Positions 1-8,035 of a DNA stretch of 64,000 bases are shown piece after piece (within the stretch, counting starts at the first letter, position 1; the number at the start of each line of letters is the position of its first letter). Origin of the DNA: Photobacterium marinum (GTDB taxonomy: Bacteria > Pseudomonadota > Gammaproteobacteria > Enterobacterales > Vibrionaceae); the NCBI RefSeq assembly GCF_000331515.1, contig NZ_AMZO01000002.1:1-64000 (forward strand). The letters run 5' to 3'. The position numbers and the translations under genes were made by a program. The notes under the pieces are model-generated. The model was not told the origin of the DNA, did not search any database, and was given only the letters and a program-made list of their open reading frames with translations.

Positions 1-264
1 AGCGTCGGCTCAGTGACCTTTGCTGATTACTTCAACGGTAATCGTGCAGATTTGGTTATCGGCATGGGCGAGAAAGATGCAGCCGGTGAGCGTGAATACA
101 GTGCTCTGTCTGATAACGCTGTCGATGCTTTGGTACAGGCGATGAGCAGCTTTGCACCTCAGGCTGGTGACAATGGCTTCATCGACAACCTGGACAGCAA
201 GGCACGTGTTGCCGTGACAACGGCATGGTCTGATGTGACTAACGGCAAGGGCGCGATAGCTTAA
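1..264 (+). CDS. C-terminal fragment of a possible large secreted protein (5' end outside window)
   Basis: The reading frame is open from the first base and ends with TAA at 262-264, so this is the last 87 codons of a gene that starts before the window. The tail contains a stretch reading LVQAMSSFAP, which resembles the extreme C-termini of RTX/VCBS-type calcium-binding proteins exported by type I secretion, where similar 'LV.AMA.F.PP' segments occur. That resemblance is from memory and short, so the family call is tentative. The codon GTG at 13 is probably internal. A good intrinsic terminator follows directly, so the gene is the last of its transcript. No function can be assigned from the fragment alone. 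Confidence 0.55.
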   Translation, partial: SVGSVTFADYFNGNRADLVIGMGEKDAAGEREYSALSDNAVDALVQAMSSFAPQAGDNGFIDNLDSKARVAVTTAWSDVTNGKGAIA

Positions 265-304
265 GACGTAACTAACATCAGGTTTAAAGACGAAATAAAA
301 TCAA

Positions 305-335
305 AGCCGCTTCCCTTTTGGGAGGCGGCTTTTTT
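305..335 (+). terminator. Rho-independent terminator after the partial gene
   Basis: An 11-bp stem with one G-T pair (AGCCGCTTCCC / GGGAGGCGGCT) closes on a TTTT loop and is followed by a T run. It lies between two convergent genes. Confidence 0.85.
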
Positions 336-365
336 ATCACTTGTGCTTTGTCTGCTAATAGAGTC

Positions 366-929
366 TTACAGACTGATAACTTCTTTTTGTTTGTGATAGA
401 TGCCGATCAGGTCGTGCATGGTACCAACACGGCCTACAGCCAACTTGTCTTTGATACCGAAGAAGTCCAGGCAGGTGCCGCAGACGATAATTTCAGTGCC
501 TTTTTCTTCCAGCTTCTGCAGAGCGGCCAGGGCATCAGCACCTTCCACACACAGCTTAGCGGCGGTGTTCATGAAGAAAATTGAAGCCGGAACCTGCTCA
601 TAATCGGAGCTGACATTGAAAAATGCATTCATCAGCTTGTGACCAATTACATCATCGCCTTTTCCTAAAGTGTCAGAGCCGACAACATAGGATTTTTGCT
701 TCATGATTTGTTCGTCGGCAAAGCTGGCGATAATGGTTTGCCCTTCTTCTGCCTGAAGTACTTCACAGGTCGCGCCGTGCTGAGCAAGAGCTTTGATCAG
801 CGCAGTGGTGTTTTCCTGATCTGAGCTGAGTATCTCCAGAGAAGCCAGTTCCTGTGCCTTTAATGCCTGCTCGAGAAGAGTAAGGGCTTGATCCTGGTTG
901 ATACCGCGAACATCAATTTTGTTGTGCAT
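366..929 (-). CDS. yedF: YedF-family selenium/sulfur metabolism protein (TusA-like plus DsrE-like domains)
   Basis: The 187-residue protein starts MHNKIDVRG, a TusA/SirA-type N-terminal domain of about 70 residues, followed by a DsrE/F-like domain containing the CGTCLDFFGI segment with two cysteines. This two-domain layout is that of YedF proteins, which by genomic context belong to selenium metabolism and are thought to handle persulfide or selenium. The TusA-type domain shows no cysteine at the usual active position, as is common in YedF, so sulfur transfer by that domain is doubtful. It is the last gene of a five-gene leftward operon and overlaps the DUF3343 gene by 17 nt. The start at 929 has a TGGAG ribosome site upstream. 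Function is inferred. Confidence 0.85.
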   Translation of the reverse strand: MHNKIDVRGINQDQALTLLEQALKAQELASLEILSSDQENTTALIKALAQHGATCEVLQAEEGQTIIASFADEQIMKQKSYVVGSDTLGKGDDVIGHKLMNAFFNVSSDYEQVPASIFFMNTAAKLCVEGADALAALQKLEEKGTEIIVCGTCLDFFGIKDKLAVGRVGTMHDLIGIYHKQKEVISL

Positions 930-1191
930 AATGTTTTACTCCATCGATCAGTTGTCTTGTGTAGATATGTGAGAAGGTCACGGTCAGCTGTTCCAGCTTT
1001 GCGGCCAGCTCCTGGCATTCGCAGTTCTCCAGCAGAAGACAAAAGCCGCACTGTGAACTGATTGCCCTTGGTGCTGAAATCAGACGAGAGGCCATGCCTG
1101 ACTTTTTCAGTGCACTTTCAGCTTTCAGCGCAAAGTGGCTGGAGGTGAAGGTGACGATGTAATCCATCGTCGTTACTGCTGACGCTGTCAT
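913..1191 (-). CDS. DUF3343 protein, putative Se/S carrier
   Basis: A 92-residue protein starting MTASAVTTMDYIV. Its hydrophobic beta-strand opening, the central segment LISAPRAIS and the following CGFC and CEC cysteines fit DUF3343, annotated as putative Se/S carrier-like proteins. A longer frame extends upstream to 1275, but the ATG at 1191 has a clear AGGAAA ribosome site, while the extension overlaps the activase coding region. It sits between the activase and yedF genes on the same strand, 11 nt after the activase stop, so it is co-transcribed. A role in delivering sulfur or selenium to a metallocluster is an inference from the neighbours. Confidence 0.8.
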   Translation of the reverse strand: MTASAVTTMDYIVTFTSSHFALKAESALKKSGMASRLISAPRAISSQCGFCLLLENCECQELAAKLEQLTVTFSHIYTRQLIDGVKHYAQQN

Positions 1192-1202
1192 AATGTTTCC
1201 TG

Positions 1203-1988
1203 TTACTGATTTTGCGATACGGTCTGGTGGCCGATAATGGCAGCCCCCAGGGCGCCGGTAAGCTGCGGGCTGCACGGCGCAGTAATAGTTGGGTCACCGA
1301 CATGTTCACGGATGGCTTCCAGTACGCCGGGGTTTTGTGCAACACCACCGGTGAAGACGATTTGTCCCTGAAATCCGACTTTGCGACCGAGCGATACAAC
1401 GCGCTTGGCAACGGAGCGGAAAACGCCGCGCAGGATCACTTCGGCAGGAATCCCTCTGTGCAGCAGGCCAACGACTTCGGATTCGGCAAAAACGGCGCAC
1501 ATGGATGAGATTTCACAGGTCTCATTGCATGACAAAGCGGCCTGGCCAATTTCTTCTACCGGCATGTTTAAGGTATGCGCTACCATTTCAATAAATTTGC
1601 CGGTTCCGGCGGCGCAGCGGTCATTCATGACAAAGTCGGCCACTTTACCCTGTTCGGAAACCTGTACGACTTTGGAATCCTGCCCGCCGATATCAATAAT
1701 GGTTCTGACGTTCGGGCACAGGAAGGCTACTCCGGCGGTATGGCAGATGATTTCCGATGAGGCTTTATCTGCCAGTTCGAAATAGTTGCGCCCATAGCCG
1801 GTCGCGACCGTCATAGCGACATCTGAGCGGGTCATATGGTTGGCCGCAAGCATTTCCAGGTAAGTTCGCTCGGTATTTTCCTGCGGCGCTGAGCCACTCA
1901 GGGTAACGGCGGAATCGAGAATTTTTTCGCCATCAAAGAGAACGACTTTGATGGTCCGAGAGCCGATATCGACACCACATGTGATCAT
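1203..1988 (-). CDS. yjiL: Double-cubane / 2-hydroxyacyl-CoA dehydratase activase (ASKHA ATPase, YjiL-like)
   Basis: A 261-residue ATPase of the BadF/BadG/HgdC family. It opens with the phosphate-binding motif GVDIGSRTIK, has a second nucleotide motif IIDIGGQDSK near residue 100, and a third at VFTGGVAQN. Two cysteines, about C125 in RCAAGTG and C164 in SSMCAVFAES, match the positions that bridge the single [4Fe-4S] cluster of the HgdC homodimer. Family members couple ATP hydrolysis to a very low-potential electron transfer into a partner iron-sulfur protein. The partner is probably the next gene upstream, whose stop overlaps this start by 4 nt. E. coli YjiL is the nearest named relative I recognise. 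The true substrate is unknown. Confidence 0.9.
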   Translation of the reverse strand: MITCGVDIGSRTIKVVLFDGEKILDSAVTLSGSAPQENTERTYLEMLAANHMTRSDVAMTVATGYGRNYFELADKASSEIICHTAGVAFLCPNVRTIIDIGGQDSKVVQVSEQGKVADFVMNDRCAAGTGKFIEMVAHTLNMPVEEIGQAALSCNETCEISSMCAVFAESEVVGLLHRGIPAEVILRGVFRSVAKRVVSLGRKVGFQGQIVFTGGVAQNPGVLEAIREHVGDPTITAPCSPQLTGALGAAIIGHQTVSQNQ

Positions 1989-3169
1989 TGCGTTAACTCC
2001 AGCAGGGTTTGAACACGGACCTTGAGCTGTTCTCGGTCCGAGCTTGAATAATCGGTTTCAACTTTCATGTACGGCAGTCCCAGTTCATTGCGAACGAAGT
2101 CATGGAGCAGGACAGATTCGACGTTATAGGTGTGGCAGGCTTGCCAGACCAGGTCGATAACAGCGTCGGCCTGATAATCCCGGGCTAAGGTTTTCAGCAT
2201 CTCTTCACGTTTTTTGTTCGGCGTCATGCAGGAGCAAGGGATGTTGAAGTGTTTGCGAGCGATAGCTTCCAGCGGATCACCCTGTTCAGACACTTCTTCG
2301 TAAACGCCTTTAATACCGGAGCAGGCCTCTTGCACAACGACAACACCGCCGCACTCTTCAATGATTTCAATCAGCTTCTCTGTGCCATGGCCGGTTGGGC
2401 AGCCGGTTAACAGGATACGTGGGGCATGAATAGGCGCGGCCTGATAACCCTGAGCGATCCTTTCCTGTGCCATAGTCAGGAAGTTTTCCATTTGTTCCAT
2501 ATGCTGGTAGAACCCAGCTACGCGGTAGCGGGTCTGAGCGACTTCATAACCGGATACGATTGAAGGTTTGTGCTTACCCAGTTCCTGAATAGCAAGGATC
2601 AGGCGGCGTTCTTCGTTCATGGCCTTGATGGCATCACGCAATTTCTGTTCGGTGATTTTTAGCTGGAAGGTTTGCTCCAGTTTTTCCTTCATCTCTTCCA
2701 CTTCTGCCAGCCAATGCTTGAATGCCCGCTCTTCATCCGGCTTTTGTGTCAGCTCAAGCACATGCATGTTTTTGTCACGCGACAGCACTTCATACATTTT
2801 CTTTTTGCCGTCGCAGGTGGTTTCCGCAACCAGCAGATCAGAATCGTTGAGCAATGGGCAGCCGCCAGTCAGGGCATAGCCGAAAGAAGATTTGATCATC
2901 GGGCACAGGTTGGCTGGTAACAGAGTTTCGGCGTGACTGATGGTGTTCTGGCTGGTACCACACAGACAGATAGGCACTGCATCGGCAGCGAGGATCAGAT
3001 CGCGTGGAGTGAATTCACAATAGAAGCCGACAATGCCACGTCCTGCGGCCTTTTGCTCCGAAACATAGCGGATTTCATCAGAAATTGCGCTTTTGAAATA
3101 GTCGAGAGCTGAAGTGTCGGGGCTTTGAGTGTGTGGTGGTTGAACCGTGGTATTGCTCATTGCCATCAT
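1985..3169 (-). CDS. yjiM: Double-cubane cluster protein / 2-hydroxyacyl-CoA dehydratase family (YjiM-like)
   Basis: A 394-residue HgdB/FldB-type protein. Conserved cysteines occur in FYCEFTPRDLI, LCPMIKSSFG, ETTCDGKKKM, EACSG and WQACHTYN, and the pattern with a GCP.GHG segment fits the YjiM/DCCP branch, which carries an [Fe8S9] double-cubane cluster instead of acting as a classic two-subunit dehydratase. Only one dehydratase-like subunit is present, also as expected for that branch. A frame extends to 3217, but the ATG at 3169 has AAGGAA five bases upstream and is preferred; ATG at 3166 and 3160 are alternatives. It overlaps the activase gene by 4 nt. The physiological substrate is unknown for the family. 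Confidence 0.85.
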   Translation of the reverse strand: MMAMSNTTVQPPHTQSPDTSALDYFKSAISDEIRYVSEQKAAGRGIVGFYCEFTPRDLILAADAVPICLCGTSQNTISHAETLLPANLCPMIKSSFGYALTGGCPLLNDSDLLVAETTCDGKKKMYEVLSRDKNMHVLELTQKPDEERAFKHWLAEVEEMKEKLEQTFQLKITEQKLRDAIKAMNEERRLILAIQELGKHKPSIVSGYEVAQTRYRVAGFYQHMEQMENFLTMAQERIAQGYQAAPIHAPRILLTGCPTGHGTEKLIEIIEECGGVVVVQEACSGIKGVYEEVSEQGDPLEAIARKHFNIPCSCMTPNKKREEMLKTLARDYQADAVIDLVWQACHTYNVESVLLHDFVRNELGLPYMKVETDYSSSDREQLKVRVQTLLELTQ

Positions 3170-3273
3170 TGCATTCCTTTGTTTCTTATATGAATAATGA
3201 AAGTTTGTGCCGGACACTAAACATTCCCGGCACTTTGAATATCGTCATTGGTCCCAAATTATGGGTAGAAGGA

Positions 3274-4425
3274 TTAATGTGAAGCGATTTGCTCGATCAC
3301 AGTAAGAACCCGGTTAATGTCATCGGCTGTAGTAAATGCGCCGACACTCAGGCGGACTGTGCCGTCAGGGAAGGTCCCCATAGTTTTATGTGAAGCTGGC
3401 GAGCAGTGCAGTCCGGTACGACAGTAAATTCCGTGGTCATAGGCCAGCATTTCGTCGACTTCTCCGTTGTCCTTGCCTTCGATAATCAGCGAAACTACAC
3501 CGACGCGAGGCATTTCGGCTGTCGGGCCGAACACTTTCACCCCGGGAATGGCGTTAAGCCCTTCAAGTAGCTGTGTTGTCAGTTGTTGTTCGTGTTGGAA
3601 GACAGATTCCACGCTTTGCTCTTCAAGCCAGCTGATACCAGCATTTAAACCGGCAATGCCGGGAAGGTTAGGGGTGCCGCTTTCAAGCGCGTCGGGCAGA
3701 AAATCGGGTTGGTTTTCTAGTTCTGAATTGCTACCGGTGCCGCCGCTAATAAGTGGAGTCAGGCCTGCTTTCTGTGCCCGTGAATTTAATATCAGACCGC
3801 CAATCCCCATTGGCCCGAGTAGTCCTTTGTGACCAGTGAAAGCCAGAAAGTCGATGTTGGTTTTGGTCATATCAATCGGAATGCAACCGGCTGTCTGGGC
3901 TGTATCAACCAGAAACAAACGGTTTTGCTCTCGGCAGAGTCTGCCGATATCTGCGATTGGCTGTAAGGTGCCAAACGTGTTGGAGCCATGGTTAATTGCT
4001 ATTAGTTTTGTTGCCGGGGTTATGGCGGCAGCAATGTCTTCGATATCGATCAGCCCGGTTTCAGAGTTGCAGGGAATAACCGTAACAGTGATGCCGTCCT
4101 GCTCTAGTTGGCGCAGAGGGCGCATCATGGCGTTGTGTTCCATGCTGCTGACGATAACTTCGTCTCCGGCTTTCAGTAAGCCCTTGAGCGCAAGGTTCAG
4201 TGATTCGGTGATGTTGCCGGTGAAAATGGCTTGGGCAGAATCTTCTGCACCGAAAAAATTAAGTAACCTTTCCCGTGTTTCAAAGATCAGTCGGGCACCG
4301 TCATTGGCCAGCGGATGACTGGCGCGTCCGGGGTTGGCGCAGCCCTGGCTGATGAAATGGGTCATCGCATCAACAACTGAAGCGGGTTTGGGGTTACTGG
4401 TGGCTGCGTGATCAAGGTAAATCAT
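3274..4425 (-). CDS. Class V aminotransferase / cysteine desulfurase family protein (EF2568 type)
   Basis: The 383-residue PLP enzyme has the N-terminal MIYLDHAATSNPKP, the GRASHPLA motif, the cofactor lysine in FTGHKGLLGP and a C-terminal RTGLHCSP active-site cysteine loop. These features identify the group II cysteine desulfurase subfamily related to Enterococcus EF2568, known from context with selenium genes, and not IscS or SufS. It would remove sulfur (or selenium) from cysteine or selenocysteine. It is the first gene of the operon, 104 nt upstream of the YjiM-like gene, and could feed the carrier proteins encoded at the other end. The specificity for S or Se cannot be read from the sequence. 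Confidence 0.88.
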   Translation of the reverse strand: MIYLDHAATSNPKPASVVDAMTHFISQGCANPGRASHPLANDGARLIFETRERLLNFFGAEDSAQAIFTGNITESLNLALKGLLKAGDEVIVSSMEHNAMMRPLRQLEQDGITVTVIPCNSETGLIDIEDIAAAITPATKLIAINHGSNTFGTLQPIADIGRLCREQNRLFLVDTAQTAGCIPIDMTKTNIDFLAFTGHKGLLGPMGIGGLILNSRAQKAGLTPLISGGTGSNSELENQPDFLPDALESGTPNLPGIAGLNAGISWLEEQSVESVFQHEQQLTTQLLEGLNAIPGVKVFGPTAEMPRVGVVSLIIEGKDNGEVDEMLAYDHGIYCRTGLHCSPASHKTMGTFPDGTVRLSVGAFTTADDINRVLTVIEQIASH

Positions 4426-5032
4426 GGCTACAACATCTCTTATCCAACATCGAATACCTTTCCCGTATAACGAGACAGTGCCGCCGGCTCCCGGAGGCGA
4501 TGATTATAGTCTTGATTTAATTGGTGAACTTCAGTGAGCCTAGTCTCATATCTTTGATTGTAAAGAGGCAATAATTTTGGATTGTTGCAATCGTTACCAT
4601 TAATGTGTGATGGATGTTGTCTTTGTGGTTGACTGGTAACAATTTTTCCAATGTTAGCACCATTTGTTCACTTGTCGCTTAGTTCTTTAATGATCACCAC
4701 TTGTGTAAAAATGAGGCGAAATGAACGGTTTTTCAGCTTTTATTGATAGGGTTATCTGATTAAGATCAATTTAATTGACATTAATTCTCATTTGGGGGCA
4801 GGCGTTCTGTTTGTTTCTTTATGACTATTTGACAATCCTATCTTCACTGAATGAATTTGCATTGGCAAAAGGTATTACTGTTGTTTTTCTTATTCCTTTT
4901 GCTGTTTTTGGTTTTGTTTTTTGACTATTTTGTCAGCGTATTTTATTCAGGTCTGTCCAGTTTTGGGGTTTGTTGATGCCATGAAATGATGCTGTTAGGT
5001 TTTTTGGTAGTTCCAATTCAATGGATAAAATA
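4426..5032. promoter_or_regulatory. 607-bp AT-rich divergent intergenic region
   Basis: This region separates the leftward desulfurase operon from the rightward toxin gene, so it should hold both promoters. It is AT-rich with several TTGAC-like hexamers, including TTGACA near 4829 and TTGACT near 4920, but no -10 box at ideal spacing was convincing. A Fur-box-like site is listed separately. No small gene with a credible ribosome site was seen. Confidence 0.5.
4776..4790. promoter_or_regulatory. Candidate Fur box upstream of the toxin gene
   Basis: TGACATTAATTCTCA matches the 7-1-7 consensus TGANAATNATTNTCA at 11 of 12 defined positions, the only miss being T for A in the left AAT. It lies about 240 bp before the toxin start. 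The background is AT-rich, so chance matches are more likely than usual. Confidence 0.45.
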
Positions 5033-6004
5033 ATGAATAAGAAAATATTGCTGCCCTTAATGATGGGCCTTTCCGCAGCTGCGTCAGTTTCTGCTAATGA
5101 TGTTGTTGAGAGTGTTCTTGTCGACGATATCGCGTTAAACGGTTACACCAAGAAGAGTTATGAGGTGGTGCTGCAAAGCGAACCTGAACTTTTCCCGTAC
5201 GCTTTCCGAGGCAGCCGGGTTCAGATGAAACTGCTGGTTGAACTTTTCCACAACTCAACCAATGGCAAGAAAGCGGCTCGTGTTATTACTCTGGGCAATG
5301 GTTATATTCCGGGTAAACCGGGTGTGGATCTGACCCATGATGCACCACTACTTGCTCGTTTCACTCAGAACTATCCTGTTGCTTTTGATTACAGCATTTA
5401 CCAAGCAGGTGGTACGCCGATTTTCGGTGAAGATTATTCACCACAGAATGAAACCAATGACATTTCAGTTTCCACTACAACAGTTGCTCCATCGATTGGC
5501 CTGACGGCGACAGCTACACCAGGCGCTGCACCTAACTTTACTGGTTCACTGAGCAGCCAGCTAGGTGTTGCTTACACGTCGCGTTATTCCAGCAAGGATT
5601 ATGTAACTGCGGTTAAGCCACATGCGGCGATTAAGCGCGGTACAGGGGTGAAGTGGAGTACTTCTCTTAACCAGCTTTATACCAATGATTATCAGTACTA
5701 CGGTAAGTGGGCCGGCGTATATCACTACACAGACTGTTACAACGAAAACCTGTTACCGGAAGAAAACCTGCCTCGCCTGATTTATGGCTTCAAACCTAAG
5801 TTCCAGTACGTGTTTACTCCTGAGTTTGAGCAGGGAACAGAGCCGCAAACGGATATGATCGTCCGTGCCGGAATGAAGCAGGTTGAAGAAGGCTTCAGCC
5901 GCAGTGCTTGTACTTGGTCAGATTATGGTACTAAGACGCACTACACAGAGGCGCAGGTTCGTTTCACTATCGATTGGAATAACTTAGCGGTAAACAAGCA
6001 ATAA
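5033..6004 (+). CDS. Secreted leukocidin/hemolysin-family beta-barrel pore-forming toxin
   Basis: The 323-residue product has a signal peptide (MNKKILLPLMMGL..., predicted cut after ASVSA, residue 21). The C-terminal part, with YVFTPEFEQ, PQTDMIV and RFTIDW, lines up in order with the same elements of staphylococcal alpha-toxin (FSPDF, QQTNIDV, YKIDW). Residues about 141-191 are an alternating, Ser/Thr/Gly-rich stretch without charge in its centre, as expected for the pre-stem that forms the transmembrane barrel. Two cysteines (about 235 and 293) could form a disulfide. Leukocidin-domain hemolysins of this size occur in marine Vibrionaceae, for example VPRH of V. proteolyticus. ATG at 5033 is preferred over 5021 because of the signal peptide and GGA spacing. 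No secreted partner is encoded nearby. Activity is inferred. Confidence 0.82.
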   Translation: MNKKILLPLMMGLSAAASVSANDVVESVLVDDIALNGYTKKSYEVVLQSEPELFPYAFRGSRVQMKLLVELFHNSTNGKKAARVITLGNGYIPGKPGVDLTHDAPLLARFTQNYPVAFDYSIYQAGGTPIFGEDYSPQNETNDISVSTTTVAPSIGLTATATPGAAPNFTGSLSSQLGVAYTSRYSSKDYVTAVKPHAAIKRGTGVKWSTSLNQLYTNDYQYYGKWAGVYHYTDCYNENLLPEENLPRLIYGFKPKFQYVFTPEFEQGTEPQTDMIVRAGMKQVEEGFSRSACTWSDYGTKTHYTEAQVRFTIDWNNLAVNKQ

Positions 6005-6035
6005 GATACTTGCTGTTCGGAACTGATAGTTATTT

Positions 6036-6068
6036 GTATGCGGCTGTTAAAGCCGCATACTGTTCTCT
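6036..6068 (+). terminator. Terminator-like hairpin after the toxin gene
   Basis: A perfect 10-bp stem (GTATGCGGCT / AGCCGCATAC) with a GTTAA loop begins 31 nt after the toxin stop. The following bases are pyrimidine-rich but lack a long T run. Confidence 0.6.
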
Positions 6069-6109
6069 TATCTCTTATCTCTTATCTCTTATCTCTTATC
6101 TCTTATCTC
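6065..6109 (+). repeat. Heptanucleotide tandem repeat (CTCTTAT)x6 plus CTC
   Basis: Six perfect copies of CTCTTAT occupy 6065-6106 and a partial seventh copy follows. The tract begins just after the toxin terminator hairpin and lies about 190 bp before the chemoreceptor start. It is non-coding in the assigned annotation. Confidence 0.95.
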
Positions 6110-6294
6110 GATTCTTACCGAACTCTTAAACTAACCTATTAACAGTGATTCATAGTGAACTCTAACTAATTGTGATCATTGTCTATATTCCTTGAAATAA
6201 TCGTTTTTCATATCACTAAAACATCGGTTATGCATCACAAGTTGCTGGGGATAGCTGTTACCATGATTTTTTTGACTTTTTACATGGAAAAAAA

Positions 6295-7773
6295 ATGAGA
6301 GAAGTTGAATTCAGAACAGTCGATCGCCTGTTTGTCAAAATGTCTATCAATGACAAATTCTGGTTATTGTTCATTGCAATAGCGGCGGTTGTTGTTGGAA
6401 TCTCAGGTAGCCATTATTATTCTGCACTTGCTCGGATTGAGGCTGCATCCTTGATGCAGGCGGAAGCCAGAGTAACAGCGACGGTGGATACCATTCAGTC
6501 AGTAGGGCTCAGTTCTGAGGTACAGACACAAACATTGGCGCGACAGAATATCCGGATTGTGTCGAATAATGTGGTGTCATCCCGTCAAGGGGATGTGCTG
6601 ACGGCGGCTGTCACTGTTCCTGGAAAAGGTACAGCAGTATTGACTCAGTCTGTTGGTAGCGCTGAGGATGATGCAAAATCGCAGGCCCGCTCTCATTTTC
6701 TTTACTCCCTGTTGGTATTGCTGCCTGCTGGTCTACTTTGCTACTGGCTTGCGACTTTCCTTGGTGGTGCGCTGTGGGTGATGTATCAAGCGACTCGTCG
6801 TATTGCCGACGGTGATTTAACCTCTCGCCTTGGTTTCCATGTAGGCCGCGATGAATTTGGGATTATCGGTTTTGAGCTGGACCGTACCATGGATACGCTG
6901 AGTGAACTGGTTGAAACGGTGAAAGAAAGCTCAGTTACCCTGCATGGCACTGCGTCAACATTCGGTCAGGAAGCTCAGAACTCAGAACAGCAGATCAATC
7001 AGCAGTATACCTCTTTGGATTCGGTCGCTACGGCGATGGAAGAGATGACTGCGTCAGCAAAAGATATCGCAGGTATTGCGGTGCAGGCTTGTGATCAGTC
7101 CGAACAGGATGCAACCAAAGTTGGCCAGAGCAACGAGAAAGTACAGAACGCCATTGTGGTGATCACTAAGCTGTCTGAACAGACAGACGCTGCTTCGGCA
7201 ACAGTTAACAGCCTCAATGAAAAAGCAACTGAAATCACGGAAGTGATTACGACCATCAATGCAATTTCAGAACAGACTAACCTGCTAGCGTTGAATGCAG
7301 CCATTGAAGCGGCACGTGCCGGTGAACAGGGCCGAGGTTTTGCCGTTGTTGCTGATGAAGTTCGTACCCTAGCCGGACGAACCCAGCAGGCTACGGTTGA
7401 GATTCAGACGATGATCGACAAACTTCAGGCTGAAACCAATGGGATCTCCCGGATCACTGAAGAAACGTTGGAGCAGGCATATCAGAGTCGCGAAATGATC
7501 ACCGAGATCGGCGATGACGTAAACCATATTGCTGAGTCAGCCAAGCTGGTGATGGATATGAGTACTCAGATCGCAGCCGCTGCAGAGCAGCAAACGGCGG
7601 TGGCCAACGATATTGCTTCTGAGTTGCATGATATCCGTAACCAGTCGAGTGTAATTCGTTCGGCAACAGAGCAGTCGGTTTCCGGCGTGCAAGAATTAAC
7701 AGATGCTTCTCAAGCGCTGGGTGATATTCTGGAAAAATACCGGACAGTAGGTGTAAACCAGGTCAACGGTTAA
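6295..7773 (+). CDS. Methyl-accepting chemotaxis protein
   Basis: A 492-residue transducer. The first membrane segment is at about residues 22-37, a short periplasmic part of roughly 95 residues follows, and the second membrane segment is at about 136-163. A HAMP domain (RRIADGDLTSRLG) comes next, then a long coiled-coil signalling domain with the nearly invariant tip ISEQTNLLALNAAIEAAR and GRGFAVVADEVR. The protein would sit in the inner membrane and control CheA. The periplasmic part is too short for a typical four-helix or Cache domain, so the ligand cannot be guessed and sensing may be indirect. GGA eight bases upstream supports the ATG at 6295. No che genes are near. Confidence 0.93.
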   Translation: MREVEFRTVDRLFVKMSINDKFWLLFIAIAAVVVGISGSHYYSALARIEAASLMQAEARVTATVDTIQSVGLSSEVQTQTLARQNIRIVSNNVVSSRQGDVLTAAVTVPGKGTAVLTQSVGSAEDDAKSQARSHFLYSLLVLLPAGLLCYWLATFLGGALWVMYQATRRIADGDLTSRLGFHVGRDEFGIIGFELDRTMDTLSELVETVKESSVTLHGTASTFGQEAQNSEQQINQQYTSLDSVATAMEEMTASAKDIAGIAVQACDQSEQDATKVGQSNEKVQNAIVVITKLSEQTDAASATVNSLNEKATEITEVITTINAISEQTNLLALNAAIEAARAGEQGRGFAVVADEVRTLAGRTQQATVEIQTMIDKLQAETNGISRITEETLEQAYQSREMITEIGDDVNHIAESAKLVMDMSTQIAAAAEQQTAVANDIASELHDIRNQSSVIRSATEQSVSGVQELTDASQALGDILEKYRTVGVNQVNG

Positions 7774-7797
7774 TCTCCCCGTTTAGTTTTATTAATC

Positions 7798-7833
7798 AAA
7801 TGCCAGTCTGCTCAAGCTGACTGGCATTTTTTT
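7798..7833 (+). terminator. Rho-independent terminator after the chemoreceptor gene
   Basis: An 11-bp stem AAATGCCAGTC / GACTGGCATTT with a ten-base loop is followed by a T run. Confidence 0.9.
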
Positions 7834-8035
7834 ATGAATAAAAGGTTGTGGATTTCGGTGCTTAGAACTGCATTTATGCAATCTTGGCATATAAAAGTAT
7901 GTTTTTATGCATGGTTAGTATGAGGTGAATCACTGCATAAAGTCAGCTTGCTTGCTAGTCTCAAAGGGTAACCAATATTTTTGTTGTGGTTACAATGCGT
8001 TAATACATTGATGTATTTACAGAGGGGGATAGCTT

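Noticed and set aside
6065-6109. CRISPR-like array
   Set aside because: The units are contiguous 7-mers without spacers, so this is a simple tandem repeat.
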